Shown piece by piece: positions 28,000 to 38,284 of a stretch of 64,000 nucleotides of DNA. The stretch lies in NCBI RefSeq assembly GCF_000695795.1, contig NZ_JNCA01000006.1, positions 62,001 through 126,000 on the forward strand. The letters run 5' to 3'. How positions within the stretch are numbered: position 1 is the first letter of the stretch; every line of letters begins with the position of its first letter. This DNA comes from Flavobacterium seoulense. Its GTDB lineage: Bacteria; Bacteroidota; Bacteroidia; Flavobacteriales; Flavobacteriaceae. The notes below the pieces were generated by a model, which did no database searches, was not told the DNA's origin, and saw only the letters and a program-made list of their open reading frames with translations. The position numbers and the translations under genes were made by a program.

Positions 28000-29265
28000 T
28001 TAAATTTCTGAAACTGATAAAATAGCTTCTGAATCTTGTTCAGGATTTTTTCTTAAATGTTGGTTTACCCTGTTCAATAATACAATTGATACAATAGATA
28101 TTCCGATGATTATTAATCCTAATGTGTTGTAATGTTCTAATGGACTAAAAGTGTCTTTTTGTACCACAATTGTCCCTGCAAAAGCTGCTGCGATTCCTCC
28201 CGAAATTTGTTGTAAAGAAGAATTAATACTCATAAAAGCACCTCGGTCTTCTTTAGCCGGAATAGAAGTAACTAAAGCTGTAGAAGGAACCATTCGGCTC
28301 ATTACCCCCATCATCATCAATACATTTACAATTCCCACTAACCAAAACGGAGTTTGAGATAAATTAGTATAAATAGCAACAGTCAAAATTGTCCAGATTG
28401 AAGCTACAGTGAAAATTTTAAATTTGTCTATTCTGTCACTTAATTTTCCAATAATAGGCATAATTATCAAGGTTGATAAACCTGAAATCATGAAAAGAAG
28501 CGGAAGTTCTTCTTCTGTAATTTTTAAATTATTGATAGCAAAAGCGCTACCAAAAGGCATTAGCATAAAACCACCTACTGAAAGAATGGCTGTTGCAGCA
28601 AATCCTATTCTGTATTCCCGTTTTGAAATCGTATGGATTAAATGCTGAAAAGGTGAATTGTTATTTTGAATAGCTAAATGTTCAGTTAGCGGTTTTAGTT
28701 TTATTGCAATAAGAATGGCAATAATCACTGCCATTGCCGCTACCCATAAAAATGGAGCGTGCCAGTCCCAGGCAGTTGCAATGTAAAGTCCTAACGGAAT
28801 CCCAAATATTTGGCTGGCACCAAAAGCCATTTGGATAAACCCCATCACACGACCACGTTGTTGCATCGAAAATAAATCAGTTACAATGGCCATTGAAATA
28901 GATCCAATTACTCCGCCAAATAATCCTGTAAAAATTCGGGCTGCTACTAATAAAGGATAAGATGTTACGACTCCGCAAAGAATGGTGCCAATAATAAATC
29001 CGGTGTAAAAGAAAAGCAGCAGTTTTTTTCGATCAAATTTATCGGCAAAACCGGCTGTAAGCAAGCCTGAAATTCCTGCGCTAAAAGCATAAGCAGAAAC
29101 TACTAATCCAAAGTGTGTTGGTTTTAGCTGCATGGTTTTCATTAAAATATCGCCTAACGGAGAAATTACCATAAAGTCTAATATTACTGTAAATTGAGTA
29201 ATTGCCAGAATAAAAACAGCAAATTTTTGATAAGATGTAAAAGGAATTGTTGAGTTGTTTTTCAT
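28000..29265 (-). CDS. MFS transporter, DHA1-like drug/metabolite efflux
   Basis: 421 residues with about 12 hydrophobic segments. It starts ITQFTVILDFMVISPLGDIL, the motif of the DHA1 branch, and has GFADKFDRKKLLLFFYTGF (motif A between TM2 and TM3) and a second copy GKLSDRIDKFK between TM8 and TM9. Last gene of a tetR-small protein-MFS operon (gaps 11 and 6 bp), which suggests drug- or metabolite-induced efflux under the local TetR repressor. Substrate unknown. Confidence 0.9.
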   Translation of the reverse strand: MKNNSTIPFTSYQKFAVFILAITQFTVILDFMVISPLGDILMKTMQLKPTHFGLVVSAYAFSAGISGLLTAGFADKFDRKKLLLFFYTGFIIGTILCGVVTSYPLLVAARIFTGLFGGVIGSISMAIVTDLFSMQQRGRVMGFIQMAFGASQIFGIPLGLYIATAWDWHAPFLWVAAMAVIIAILIAIKLKPLTEHLAIQNNNSPFQHLIHTISKREYRIGFAATAILSVGGFMLMPFGSAFAINNLKITEEELPLLFMISGLSTLIIMPIIGKLSDRIDKFKIFTVASIWTILTVAIYTNLSQTPFWLVGIVNVLMMMGVMSRMVPSTALVTSIPAKEDRGAFMSINSSLQQISGGIAAAFAGTIVVQKDTFSPLEHYNTLGLIIIGISIVSIVLLNRVNQHLRKNPEQDSEAILSVSEI

Positions 29266-29271
29266 TTTTTA

Positions 29272-29499
29272 TTAGCTTAGTTCAAAACATTTAAAATCCT
29301 GTTCTGTTATCATCTTGATAATTTCTGGAATTGTTAAGGTTTTGGTTTCTATTCGCAAAACTGAATCAATATCTTCTAAATCGATATTCCATTGGTCAAT
29401 TTCAGAATTAGTATTCAGTATTTTGCTTATTGTTTCTTTATCTCTTTCGGTTTTGATATTCGTACCAAAAATTAAAATGTTGTTAAAATCAGTTTCCAT
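29272..29499 (-). CDS. Small ferredoxin-fold-like (HMA-like) protein
   Basis: 75 residues: a beta-alpha-beta-like pattern (NILIFGTNI, helix, IDQWNIDLEDIDSVLRIET, helix, FKCFELS) resembling heavy-metal-associated domains. It lacks the CxxC metal site, so it is not an obvious copper chaperone. Similar short proteins are common in Bacteroidetes, and no function is known to me. It is tightly packed between tetR and the MFS gene, so it is co-transcribed with them. Confidence 0.6.
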   Translation of the reverse strand: METDFNNILIFGTNIKTERDKETISKILNTNSEIDQWNIDLEDIDSVLRIETKTLTIPEIIKMITEQDFKCFELS

Positions 29500-29510
29500 A
29501 AGTTTGAGAT

Positions 29511-30101
29511 TTACGGTGTTAATGCTTTTATAACTAATTCAAATGCTTCTCTAGTAATATTTTGGTTGAGTTTAAATGGTCCTCCACCAAAATTTTTGCC
29601 ATCTCTTTCAAAACGTAATAAGGAATACAAAGGACCGTAGGCAATACTCCAGAAGACTTCTTTTGAAATAGGAATTAATTCTTTTTTCTCGATGGCATTT
29701 TTAAAGAAATTTTCCATAATTGACTTGAATTCTAATAAGCTTTCGTCGATAATTGATTCGCTATAGCTTGAATGAGTTAATAATTCCCAGCAGCTTACTT
29801 CTAAAGGAAATTTTTGTGTAAAGCGTGCTCTGTTTTCCCATTGTTTGTACAAGCCTTCACTAAAAGACATTGAGGTTGTGAAATCGTTAGTCATTTCGGA
29901 AAAGAAATTTTTGCCAATTTCAATACCAATTTTCCGAATTAGATCGTCTTTGTCAGAATAATAAATGTATAAAGTAGCAACAGATATTTTACTTTCTTTA
30001 GCCAAGCGATTCATACTAAAACCTTCGATACCTTTTTCGACTAGTAATTGGATTGCTTTTTGTTTGACGATTTCTTCTTTATTAGTGTCTCTGGTTCTCA
30101 T
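29511..30101 (-). CDS. TetR/AcrR family transcriptional repressor
   Basis: 196 residues from the ATG at 30101 (a TTG at 30122 falls inside the promoter box and is rejected). The N-terminal helix-turn-helix reads IVKQKAIQLLVEKGIEGFSMNRLAKESKISVATLYIYYSDKDD-like (split over residues 10-50), the TetR signature. The C-terminal half is a ligand-binding helical domain ending with a conserved ELVIKALTP tail. First gene of the efflux operon. A 20-bp imperfect palindrome (30134-30153) next to its -7 box is a good candidate operator for autoregulation. Confidence 0.9.
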   Translation of the reverse strand: MRTRDTNKEEIVKQKAIQLLVEKGIEGFSMNRLAKESKISVATLYIYYSDKDDLIRKIGIEIGKNFFSEMTNDFTTSMSFSEGLYKQWENRARFTQKFPLEVSCWELLTHSSYSESIIDESLLEFKSIMENFFKNAIEKKELIPISKEVFWSIAYGPLYSLLRFERDGKNFGGGPFKLNQNITREAFELVIKALTP

Positions 30102-30119
30102 TACTTTTTTATTACGAGC

Positions 30120-30153
30120 CAAAAGTATAAATTATAAATGAATGTTCGTTTAT
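30120..30153 (-). promoter_or_regulatory. Promoter and candidate TetR operator of the efflux operon
   Basis: The -7 box TACTTTTG (30127-30120) lies 18 bp before the tetR ATG. Immediately upstream, ATAAATGAAT and GTTCGTTTAT (30134-30153) form a 10-bp-arm inverted repeat with 8 of 10 matching pairs, the size and place expected for a TetR-family operator. Confidence 0.6.
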
Positions 30154-30307
30154 TTATAACGAAAAAATATTTTTAAATTTTAAATTCAAAAGATATTTGA
30201 AATAAAGAGAAAAGGAACACTGATTAGAGAAATTGATAAAGTTATTCTAATTTCATAAATCTGGGTTGCTAAAAAGAGGGGTTTGTGAATGATAATTAAA
30301 AAGCAAA

Positions 30308-30340
30308 AAAAAAAGACAACCCTTTCGAGTTGTCTTTAGT
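30308..30340 (-). terminator. Terminator of icd
   Basis: AAAGACAAC (30312-30320) pairs with GTTGTCTTT (30329-30337), followed by a long T-run on the minus strand, 22 bp after the icd stop. Confidence 0.9.
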
Positions 30341-30358
30341 TTATGAATTAGAATAAAA

Positions 30359-32593
<2,235 letters not shown>

Positions 32594-32763
32594 TTAAATT
32601 TTATAGTAGTAATTCTTCAAAGAAGAATGTGAAATGTATTGTTTGCTTTGAATAAAGCGGTGCAAATATATGCAAATCAGTCTGAAATACCGTCCTGTTT
32701 GTTATAGAAATAAGCGGTTTAAAGGATAACTAACGACAAGACTTTAAATTGTTATTTTTTTGT

Positions 32764-32808
32764 AAAAAAAAGTCTCGATTCCGAAAATTTGGAATCGAGA
32801 CTTTTTTA
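32764..32808 (-). terminator. Terminator of rplS
   Basis: AGTCTCGATTCC (32771-32782) pairs with GGAATCGAGACT (32791-32802), flanked by A/T runs on both sides. Confidence 0.92.
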
Positions 32809-32826
32809 TGATAAAGAGAAAAAGAA

Positions 32827-33177
32827 TTATCTTCTTTTATCTTTGATTTTTGCTTTTTTACCAGTAAGTTCTCTGAAGTAGAAAATTCTAGCTCTACGTA
32901 CAGCACCTTTCTTATTGATTTCAATTTTTTGTAAAGCTGGTAAGTTGATAGGGAAGATACGCTCAACACCCACTGAACCTGACATTTTACGAATTGTAAA
33001 AGTTTCAGTACTTCCAGTACCTCTTCTTTGAATTACAACTCCTTTAAAGAACTGAGTTCTTGTTTTTTCACCCTCTTTAATTTCGTAGAAAACTGTGATA
33101 GTATCTCCAGCTCCGAATTCAGGGAAATCTTTTCTTGTAACAAATTCGCTATTAACGAAATCTACTAAATTTGCCAT
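32827..33177 (-). CDS. rplS: Ribosomal protein L19
   Basis: 116-residue 50S ribosomal protein at the 30S interface. Motifs FPEFGAGDTITVFYEI, KEGEKTRTQFFKGVVI, RRGTGSTETFTIRKMS and VGVERIFPINLPALQKIEI are characteristic. As in many bacteria it follows trmD, here with a 182-bp gap that contains its own -7 box (33258-33251). Normal length with a basic C-terminus. Confidence 0.97.
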   Translation of the reverse strand: MANLVDFVNSEFVTRKDFPEFGAGDTITVFYEIKEGEKTRTQFFKGVVIQRRGTGSTETFTIRKMSGSVGVERIFPINLPALQKIEINKKGAVRRARIFYFRELTGKKAKIKDKRR

Positions 33178-33250
33178 TTTAAATGCTAATTATGGTTTTA
33201 AATCTAACCAACATTCACGGGTATCGCCAGAGGTTAATTAAATGTGGGTG

Positions 33251-33293
33251 CAAAAGTATAAAAAAGTTTTGAGTTATGAGTTATGAGTTATGA
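33251..33293 (-). promoter_or_regulatory. rplS promoter box with upstream 7-bp tandem repeat
   Basis: TACTTTTG (33258-33251, minus strand) lies 73 bp before the rplS ATG. Just upstream, at 33271-33293, the heptamer GAGTTAT is repeated three times across the expected -33 region. Confidence 0.45.
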
Positions 33294-33359
33294 AATATTT
33301 TCGTTAAAAAGTTATGAGTTGTTTAAATTCTTATACGCTTAACTCTTAACGTATAATTT

Positions 33360-34040
33360 TTAATTTTCCTCCAATAAATCCGGACGACGGTTTTTAGTAT
33401 GTTCAAATGCCATATCTTCATTCCATTTGTCAATTTTAGCAAAATTTCCGCTTAATAGAACTTCCGGAACTTTCCATCCTTTGTAATCGGCTGGTCTGGT
33501 ATATATAGGTCCTGATAATAAATTATCCTGAAAACTATCTGTTAAAGCTGAGGTTTCATCACTCAAAACTCCTGGGATTAATCGAATCAATGCATCTGAT
33601 AATACTACAGCACCTAATTCTCCTCCGCTTAAAACATAATCACCAATTGAGATTTCTTTGGTAATAAAATGATCACGCACTCTTTGATCAACACCTTTAT
33701 AATGCCCGCATAAGATGATAATGTTTTCATACATAGACATCGTATTGGCCATTTTTTGGTTCAAAGTTTCTCCATCGGGCGACATATAAATGATCTCGTC
33801 GTAAGTTCTTTCGCTTTTTAAATGCGTGATACAGTCATCAATGGGTTGAACCGTCATTACCATTCCTGCGCCACCGCCATAAGGATAGTCATCTACACTT
33901 TTTTGTCGGTTAGTGGTGTAATCTCTTAGGTTGTGAAAATGAACTTCTACTAAGCCTTTGTCTATGGCACGTTTCATAATCGATGCCTCAAAGGGACTAC
34001 GTAATAATTCCGGCAGAACGGTAATAATGTCAATTCGCAT
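33360..34040 (-). CDS. trmD: tRNA (guanine-37 N1)-methyltransferase
   Basis: 226 residues from the ATG at 34040 ([13 protein letters not shown]); a longer TTG start at 34076 overlaps the promoter and is rejected. SPOUT-class enzyme that methylates G37 beside the anticodon and prevents frameshifting. The trefoil knot is visible: [47 protein letters not shown]. It pairs with rplS downstream, as in the common rpsP-rimM-trmD-rplS order, but rpsP and rimM are absent here. The -7 box is at 34073-34066. Confidence 0.96.
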   Translation of the reverse strand: MRIDIITVLPELLRSPFEASIMKRAIDKGLVEVHFHNLRDYTTNRQKSVDDYPYGGGAGMVMTVQPIDDCITHLKSERTYDEIIYMSPDGETLNQKMANTMSMYENIIILCGHYKGVDQRVRDHFITKEISIGDYVLSGGELGAVVLSDALIRLIPGVLSDETSALTDSFQDNLLSGPIYTRPADYKGWKVPEVLLSGNFAKIDKWNEDMAFEHTKNRRPDLLEEN

Positions 34041-34065
34041 GGTAATCTTCCAAATAGTTAGGCTG

Positions 34066-34073
34066 CAAAGATA
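34066..34073 (-). promoter_or_regulatory. -7 promoter box of trmD
   Basis: TATCTTTG on the minus strand, 25 bp before the ATG. Confidence 0.45.
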
Positions 34074-34213
34074 CAATTTGGAACTGTTTTTATCAGATAT
34101 TCTTTTTGTGTTGTTATAATTTTTTAAATTCTAAGAAATGGTAAAGTTTTCAAAATAGTTACTTTCTTACCATTCTTTATGGTTAAATTTACAACCCCAA
34201 AATAATTAAAACA

Positions 34214-35215
34214 ATGAAGATGAAATTACAATTATCCATTAGTCTCTTTTTATTAAGCTTATTTTCATTTGCACAACAGGCTCAGTTAAAGGAATTAGAT
34301 ATTAATTTAAAAAACTACAATTATCCTTATCCAGTACATTTTAAGCATTTATGGGTGCAGCAGCAGGAACTAAAAATGGGCTATATGGATATAAAACCAG
34401 ATAATTATAATGGTAAAAATATTATGTTATTGCATGGTAAAAATTTTAATGGAGCTTATTGGAAAACGACTATAGAAGCGCTGGCTAAAAAAGGATTTCG
34501 TGTTATTGTTCCGGATCAAATAGGTTTTGGAAAATCAGATAAGCCGTTACGATTTCAGTATAGTTTTCAGCAGTTAGCCGAAAATACGAAGCATATTTTA
34601 GATACTTTAGGAGTTCAAAAAACAGCGGTATTAGGGCATTCAATGGGAGGAATGCTTGCTACTCGTTTTACGTTGATGTATCCGGAAACAGTTGAGCAGT
34701 TAATTCTTGAAAATCCTATTGGTTTAGAAGACTGGAAACTAAAAGTGCCTTATAAAAGTGTTGATTGGTGGTTTGAAAATGAGTTGAATCAATCCTATGA
34801 TAAGATAAAGAAATACCAATTAGAGAGCTATTATGATGGCAAATGGAAACCAGAATATGATCAATGGGTAAATTTATTAGCAGGATGGACATTGAATCCT
34901 GATTTTAAGAGATATGCCTGGAATGCTGCGCTGACTTATGATATGATTTTTAATCAGCCTGTGGTTTACGAATTTCAAAATATAAAATGTCCTACCTTAT
35001 TAATTATAGGAACAAGAGATCGTACGGCTCTTGGAAAACCATTAGTAAGTGAAGCTGTTCAAAAAACGATGGGATTGTATGAAAATTTAGGTAAAGCTAC
35101 ACAGCGTAAAATTTCAGGCTCTAAATTAGTAGAAATTCCTAATATAGGTCACATGCCTCATATTGAGAGTTTTGATTTGTTTATCAAACCATTAGTTAAT
35201 TTTTTAAAAAAATAA
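34214..35215 (+). CDS. Secreted alpha/beta hydrolase (esterase/peptidase-like)
   Basis: 333 residues with a signal peptide (LQLSISLFLLSLFSFAQ). Canonical alpha/beta-hydrolase fold: oxyanion region MLLHGKNFNGAYWK, DQIGFGKSDKP, nucleophile elbow GHSMGGM with Ser143, acid in IIGTRDRTA, and histidine in NIGHMPH. Together these form a complete catalytic triad. The export signal suggests a periplasmic esterase, lactonase or aminopeptidase; the substrate is not readable. It is followed 49 bp later by an MFS gene that has its own promoter. Confidence 0.85.
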   Translation: MKMKLQLSISLFLLSLFSFAQQAQLKELDINLKNYNYPYPVHFKHLWVQQQELKMGYMDIKPDNYNGKNIMLLHGKNFNGAYWKTTIEALAKKGFRVIVPDQIGFGKSDKPLRFQYSFQQLAENTKHILDTLGVQKTAVLGHSMGGMLATRFTLMYPETVEQLILENPIGLEDWKLKVPYKSVDWWFENELNQSYDKIKKYQLESYYDGKWKPEYDQWVNLLAGWTLNPDFKRYAWNAALTYDMIFNQPVVYEFQNIKCPTLLIIGTRDRTALGKPLVSEAVQKTMGLYENLGKATQRKISGSKLVEIPNIGHMPHIESFDLFIKPLVNFLKK

Positions 35216-35229
35216 ATAAGCTATTAAAA

Positions 35230-35260
35230 TTGCTTCTGATTTTTTGTACTAGTATTTTTG
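35230..35260 (+). promoter_or_regulatory. Promoter of the second MFS gene, near leaderless
   Basis: TTG (35230-35232), a 20-bp spacer and TATTTTTG (35253-35260). The ATG follows only 4 bp later, so the mRNA is likely leaderless or nearly so. Confidence 0.6.
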
Positions 35261-35264
35261 CACA

Positions 35265-36449
35265 ATGAATTTATCTCAAAAAAATGTTCTGTTTATGGCA
35301 GTAGCCACAGGACTAATCGTGGCTAATTTATATTATTGCCAACCTTTAATTGTTCTAATAGCTAATGAATTTAATATTCCTAATGCCGATGCTGGAACAA
35401 TTACTTATTTAACTCAGGCAGGTTATGCCATTGGTTTGTTTTTTATGGTGCCTTTAGGCGATAAAATCGAAAGGAAAAGCCAAATTTTAATGACCACATT
35501 TGCTACAGTAATTGCGTTGATTATTGCCGCTACCGCACAAAGTTTCTTAATTTTAGAAATAGCTTCACTTTTAATAGGTATTACTTCGATTGTGCCACAA
35601 CTTATTTTGCCTTTGGCCGCTTCGTTAAGCGAACCCGAACAAAGAGGGAAAGTAGTGGGAACAATTATGAGTGGTTTACTTGTTGGAATTTTACTTTCAC
35701 GAACCTTAAGCGGATTCATTGGCGAAGTATTAGGTTGGCGTGCTATGTTCTGGATTGCTTCAGGATTATGTTTATTGTTGTTTTTTATAATCCAAAAACA
35801 ATTTCCGCAGAATAAACCTGTTTTTAAAGGAACTTACGGACAATTAATCGGTTCGCTTTTTACTTTAATAAAGGAACAGCCATTATTGCGTGAAGCTACT
35901 TTAATCAATGTATTTTCTTTTGCTCAGTTTGGTGCTTTCTGGACTACAATGGTTTTGCTGCTTTCGGCTGAACCTTTTTCATTCAATAGTGCAACCATTG
36001 GACTTTTCGGAATTGTGGGAGCTTCGGGAGCTTTGGCAGCACCATTAGTGGGGAAACTAGGCGATAAAGGAAATTCCAGAATTGCTGTAGGTTATGGCTG
36101 TTTGTTTATTGCTTTGAGTTTTATGCTTTTTTATTTCTCAGGATCTAATATTATTGGAATTGTTTTAGGGATTGTTTTAATCGATATTGGTTTGCAGGGA
36201 GTACATATTTCGAATCAAACCAGAGTTTATTCGATACTGCCTGAAGCCAGAAACAGAATGAATACGGTGTTTATGTCTTTCAGTTTTCTAGGAACAGCAG
36301 CTGGTTCGGCTTACGGGTTGCTTTTATGGCAATTAGGCGGATGGCATGCCGTAACTTTAGGATGCTTGCTTTTATCAGCCTTAGCTTTTATAGTTTATGG
36401 AGCGACTTATAAATCCAAACGGAAAGCTTTAGAAAGCACTAACGGATAA
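35265..36449 (+). CDS. MFS transporter
   Basis: 394 residues with about 12 hydrophobic segments. It opens LIVANLYYCQPLIVLIANEF, has GLFFMVPLGDKIERKSQIL (motif A) after TM2, and LVGKLGDKGNSRIAVGYG between TM8 and TM9. It resembles DHA1-type inner-membrane exporters of the YnfM/YgaY kind. It has its own promoter, so a link to the upstream hydrolase is possible but not shown. Substrate unknown. Confidence 0.88.
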   Translation: MNLSQKNVLFMAVATGLIVANLYYCQPLIVLIANEFNIPNADAGTITYLTQAGYAIGLFFMVPLGDKIERKSQILMTTFATVIALIIAATAQSFLILEIASLLIGITSIVPQLILPLAASLSEPEQRGKVVGTIMSGLLVGILLSRTLSGFIGEVLGWRAMFWIASGLCLLLFFIIQKQFPQNKPVFKGTYGQLIGSLFTLIKEQPLLREATLINVFSFAQFGAFWTTMVLLLSAEPFSFNSATIGLFGIVGASGALAAPLVGKLGDKGNSRIAVGYGCLFIALSFMLFYFSGSNIIGIVLGIVLIDIGLQGVHISNQTRVYSILPEARNRMNTVFMSFSFLGTAAGSAYGLLLWQLGGWHAVTLGCLLLSALAFIVYGATYKSKRKALESTNG

Positions 36450-36461
36450 AAAATTAATTTG

Positions 36462-36469
36462 TAAATTTG
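36462..36469 (+). promoter_or_regulatory. -7 promoter box of the PPIase gene
   Basis: TAAATTTG, 23 bp before the ATG, immediately after the MFS stop codon. Confidence 0.45.
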
Positions 36470-36492
36470 CGCTTCAATAAAAAAAATAAAAA

Positions 36493-37425
36493 ATGGAAAA
36501 CGGAATATACGCTAAATTTAATACCTCAAAAGGTTCGGTTTTAGTAAAATTAACTCACGATTTAACGCCTGGAACTGTAGGTAACTTTGTTGCTTTAGCA
36601 GAAGGAAATTTAGAAAACAAAGTAAAACCTCAGGGAACAAAATATTACGATGGTTTAACTTTTCATAGAGTGATTCCTGATTTTATGATTCAGGGAGGTT
36701 GTCCTCTGGGTTCAGGAACTGGTGATCCGGGATATAAATTTGATGATGAATTTCATCCAAGTTTAAAGCACGATAAACCAGGAGTACTTTCTATGGCTAA
36801 TGCAGGACCTGGAACTAATGGTTCTCAGTTTTTCATTACTCACGTACCTACTTCTTGGTTAGACGGAAAGCACACTGTTTTTGGTCATGTAGTAGAAGGT
36901 CAGGATGTGGTTGATGCAGTAGCTCAGGGTGATGCTTTAGAAACTTTAGAAATCATCAGAGTAGGAGAAGAGGCTGAAAAATGGAATGCAGTTGAAGCTT
37001 TCCGTACATTCGAAGGAAATCGTAAAAAACGTTTAGAAGCAGAAAAAAATGCTGCTGAAGAAGCAATGGAAAAATTAGCTGCCGGATTTGAAAAAACAGA
37101 AAGTGGTTTGCGTTATCAATTCATTCAAAGAGGTGAAGGTAAAAAAGCAGAAAACGGAAAAACTGTTTCTGTACACTATACAGGACAATTGCCTGACGGA
37201 AAAGTTTTTGATAGCTCTTACCCACGTAAAAAACCAATTGAATTTCCATTAGGACAAGGAAATGTAATTGAAGGATGGGATGAAGGTATTGCCTTATTAC
37301 AAGTAGGAGATAAAGCTCGTTTTGTAATTCCATCTCATTTAGGATACGGATCTCGCGGAGCTGGAGGTGTTATTCCACCAAATGCTACTTTGATTTTTGA
37401 CGTAGAATTAATGGACGTTAAATAG
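36493..37425 (+). CDS. Dual-domain peptidyl-prolyl isomerase (cyclophilin + FKBP)
   Basis: 310 residues, no signal peptide. Residues about 5-160 are a cyclophilin: [29 protein letters not shown] and [13 protein letters not shown], with the catalytic Arg, Phe, Gln, Trp and His all present. A charged helical linker (about 165-205, rich in [14 protein letters not shown]) leads to a C-terminal FKBP domain (about 205-310): [39 protein letters not shown] and [19 protein letters not shown]. So two unrelated prolyl-isomerase folds sit in one cytoplasmic chain. Fusions in this order have been reported from Flavobacterium as dual-family immunophilins. Likely a general folding catalyst. Confidence 0.95.
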   Translation: MENGIYAKFNTSKGSVLVKLTHDLTPGTVGNFVALAEGNLENKVKPQGTKYYDGLTFHRVIPDFMIQGGCPLGSGTGDPGYKFDDEFHPSLKHDKPGVLSMANAGPGTNGSQFFITHVPTSWLDGKHTVFGHVVEGQDVVDAVAQGDALETLEIIRVGEEAEKWNAVEAFRTFEGNRKKRLEAEKNAAEEAMEKLAAGFEKTESGLRYQFIQRGEGKKAENGKTVSVHYTGQLPDGKVFDSSYPRKKPIEFPLGQGNVIEGWDEGIALLQVGDKARFVIPSHLGYGSRGAGGVIPPNATLIFDVELMDVK

Positions 37426-37454
37426 TCTTTTTAATCTTGTTGATTATAAAATTG

Positions 37455-37498
37455 AAATCTCATCTTGTTGAAAAAAACGAGATGGGATTTTTTTTTGA
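37455..37498 (+). terminator. Terminator of the PPIase gene
   Basis: AAATCTCATCT (37455-37465) pairs with AGATGGGATTT (37480-37490; one G-U pair) and a T9 run follows. Confidence 0.88.
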
Positions 37499-37513
37499 AC
37501 CGAATATTTTTGA

Positions 37514-37548
37514 CATAAAAAAACACCTTCAAAACAGGAGGTGTTCAA
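37514..37548 (-). terminator. Terminator of the GreA/B-like gene
   Basis: AACACCT (37522-37528) pairs with AGGTGTT (37539-37545); T-run on the minus strand, 12 bp after the stop. Confidence 0.85.
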
Positions 37549-37556
37549 AATAGTAT

Positions 37557-37946
37557 TTAGGTATTTTTAGAATTATTTACAGCAATTACTTTTAAAGTTT
37601 TAATTCCGGATGGTAATTGCCATTCTACTTCATCATTTTCTTTAAAGCCAATTACGGCAACGCATAAAGGTGCTAAAATAGAAATTTTTCCTTCTTTAAG
37701 ATTAGATTGTGAAGGCATTACAATTTGAATACTCATTTGTTTATTTGTCTTAAGATCTTCAATTACAACATGCGAATTAATTCGGATGATGTTTTCGTCT
37801 AAAATGTTTTCTTTGTTAATGATAGCGCGGTCTAATTCCTGTGTTAATAATGCTATTTCTCTAATGTTAGTGCTGTCTTTTGCATTTTTAGTTAATTCAC
37901 GCAAAATGTTGTAGTCTGTAATTGTTAAAGTGGGTATTGGTTTCAT
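37557..37946 (-). CDS. GreA/GreB-family factor (Rnk-like)
   Basis: 129 residues. The C-terminal GreA/GreB FKBP-like domain is clear: INSHVVIEDLKTNKQMSIQIVMP, EGKISILAPLCVAVIGFKENDEVEWQLPSG. The N-terminal part is a short helical segment (YNILRELTKNAKD, IREIALLTQELDRA) far shorter than the GreA coiled coil. This is the Rnk-type layout: binds RNA polymerase but probably cannot rescue backtracked complexes by the usual acidic tip. About 130 bp upstream lies a terminator preceded by a 34-codon ORF, a possible attenuation arrangement. Confidence 0.82.
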   Translation of the reverse strand: MKPIPTLTITDYNILRELTKNAKDSTNIREIALLTQELDRAIINKENILDENIIRINSHVVIEDLKTNKQMSIQIVMPSQSNLKEGKISILAPLCVAVIGFKENDEVEWQLPSGIKTLKVIAVNNSKNT

Positions 37947-38073
37947 AATATAAAATTTAAAATTATTTACAATAAAAAATATTATTAGTCCTCAATAGCT
38001 AAAATGGTGCTTTTGATAACTAAAAAAGGATTAAATAAAAAAGTTGCTGGAATAATGACCAGTCAAAAAAATA

Positions 38074-38124
38074 GAATTAAAAAAGAAATCCTCCGCTCTG
38101 AAGAAAAATTAAAATGAACGGAGG
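38074..38124 (-). terminator. Terminator / possible attenuator upstream of the GreA/B-like gene
   Basis: CCTCCG (38090-38095) pairs with CGGAGG (38119-38124) across a 23-nt loop, and a T-run (38089-38078) follows on the minus strand. It sits between a 34-codon ORF and the GreA/B-like gene, both on the same strand. Confidence 0.65.
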
Positions 38125-38125
38125 C

Positions 38126-38230
38126 CTAATTAATAAAGGCTTTATTATGAGGAAAAAGTGCAACAACATTTTGTTTTCCTGAAGGAGAAAACAAAAAAGA
38201 AGATGTTGTAACAAATGTAATAGTAATCAT
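38126..38230 (-). CDS. Possible 34-residue leader ORF or structured RNA
   Basis: An ATG-to-TAG frame on the minus strand encodes MITITFVTTSSFLFSPSGKQ and 14 more residues. A -7 box TAACTTTG (38261-38254) lies 23 bp before the ATG and a terminator begins 2 bp after the stop. The same DNA folds into a long hairpin: ACAACAT (38163-38169) with ATGTTGT (38203-38209), and TTTTGTTTTC with GAAAACAAAA inside. It could be a leader peptide, a small regulatory RNA, or neither. No similarity to a known family is claimed. Confidence 0.35.
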   Translation of the reverse strand: MITITFVTTSSFLFSPSGKQNVVALFPHNKAFIN

Positions 38231-38243
38231 AAATGATAATTTT

Positions 38244-38283
38244 CCTTAAAAAACAAAGTTAACTAAAGATTTTGTTTTTTAGG
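38244..38283 (-). terminator. Weak AT-rich hairpin after the redoxin gene
   Basis: CCTTAAAAAACAAA (38244-38257) pairs with TTTGTTTTTTAGG (38271-38283) with one bulge, directly after the redoxin stop. It also contains the -7 box of the small ORF, so its role as a terminator is uncertain. Confidence 0.4.
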
Positions 38284-38284
38284 G

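Noticed and set aside
33178..33359. Small gene or RNA between trmD and rplS
   Set aside because: The gap holds a -7 box and a heptamer repeat only; no ORF or stable fold.
34041..34076. N-terminal extension of trmD from a TTG
   Set aside because: The extension would translate the promoter box; [13 protein letters not shown] is the conserved start.
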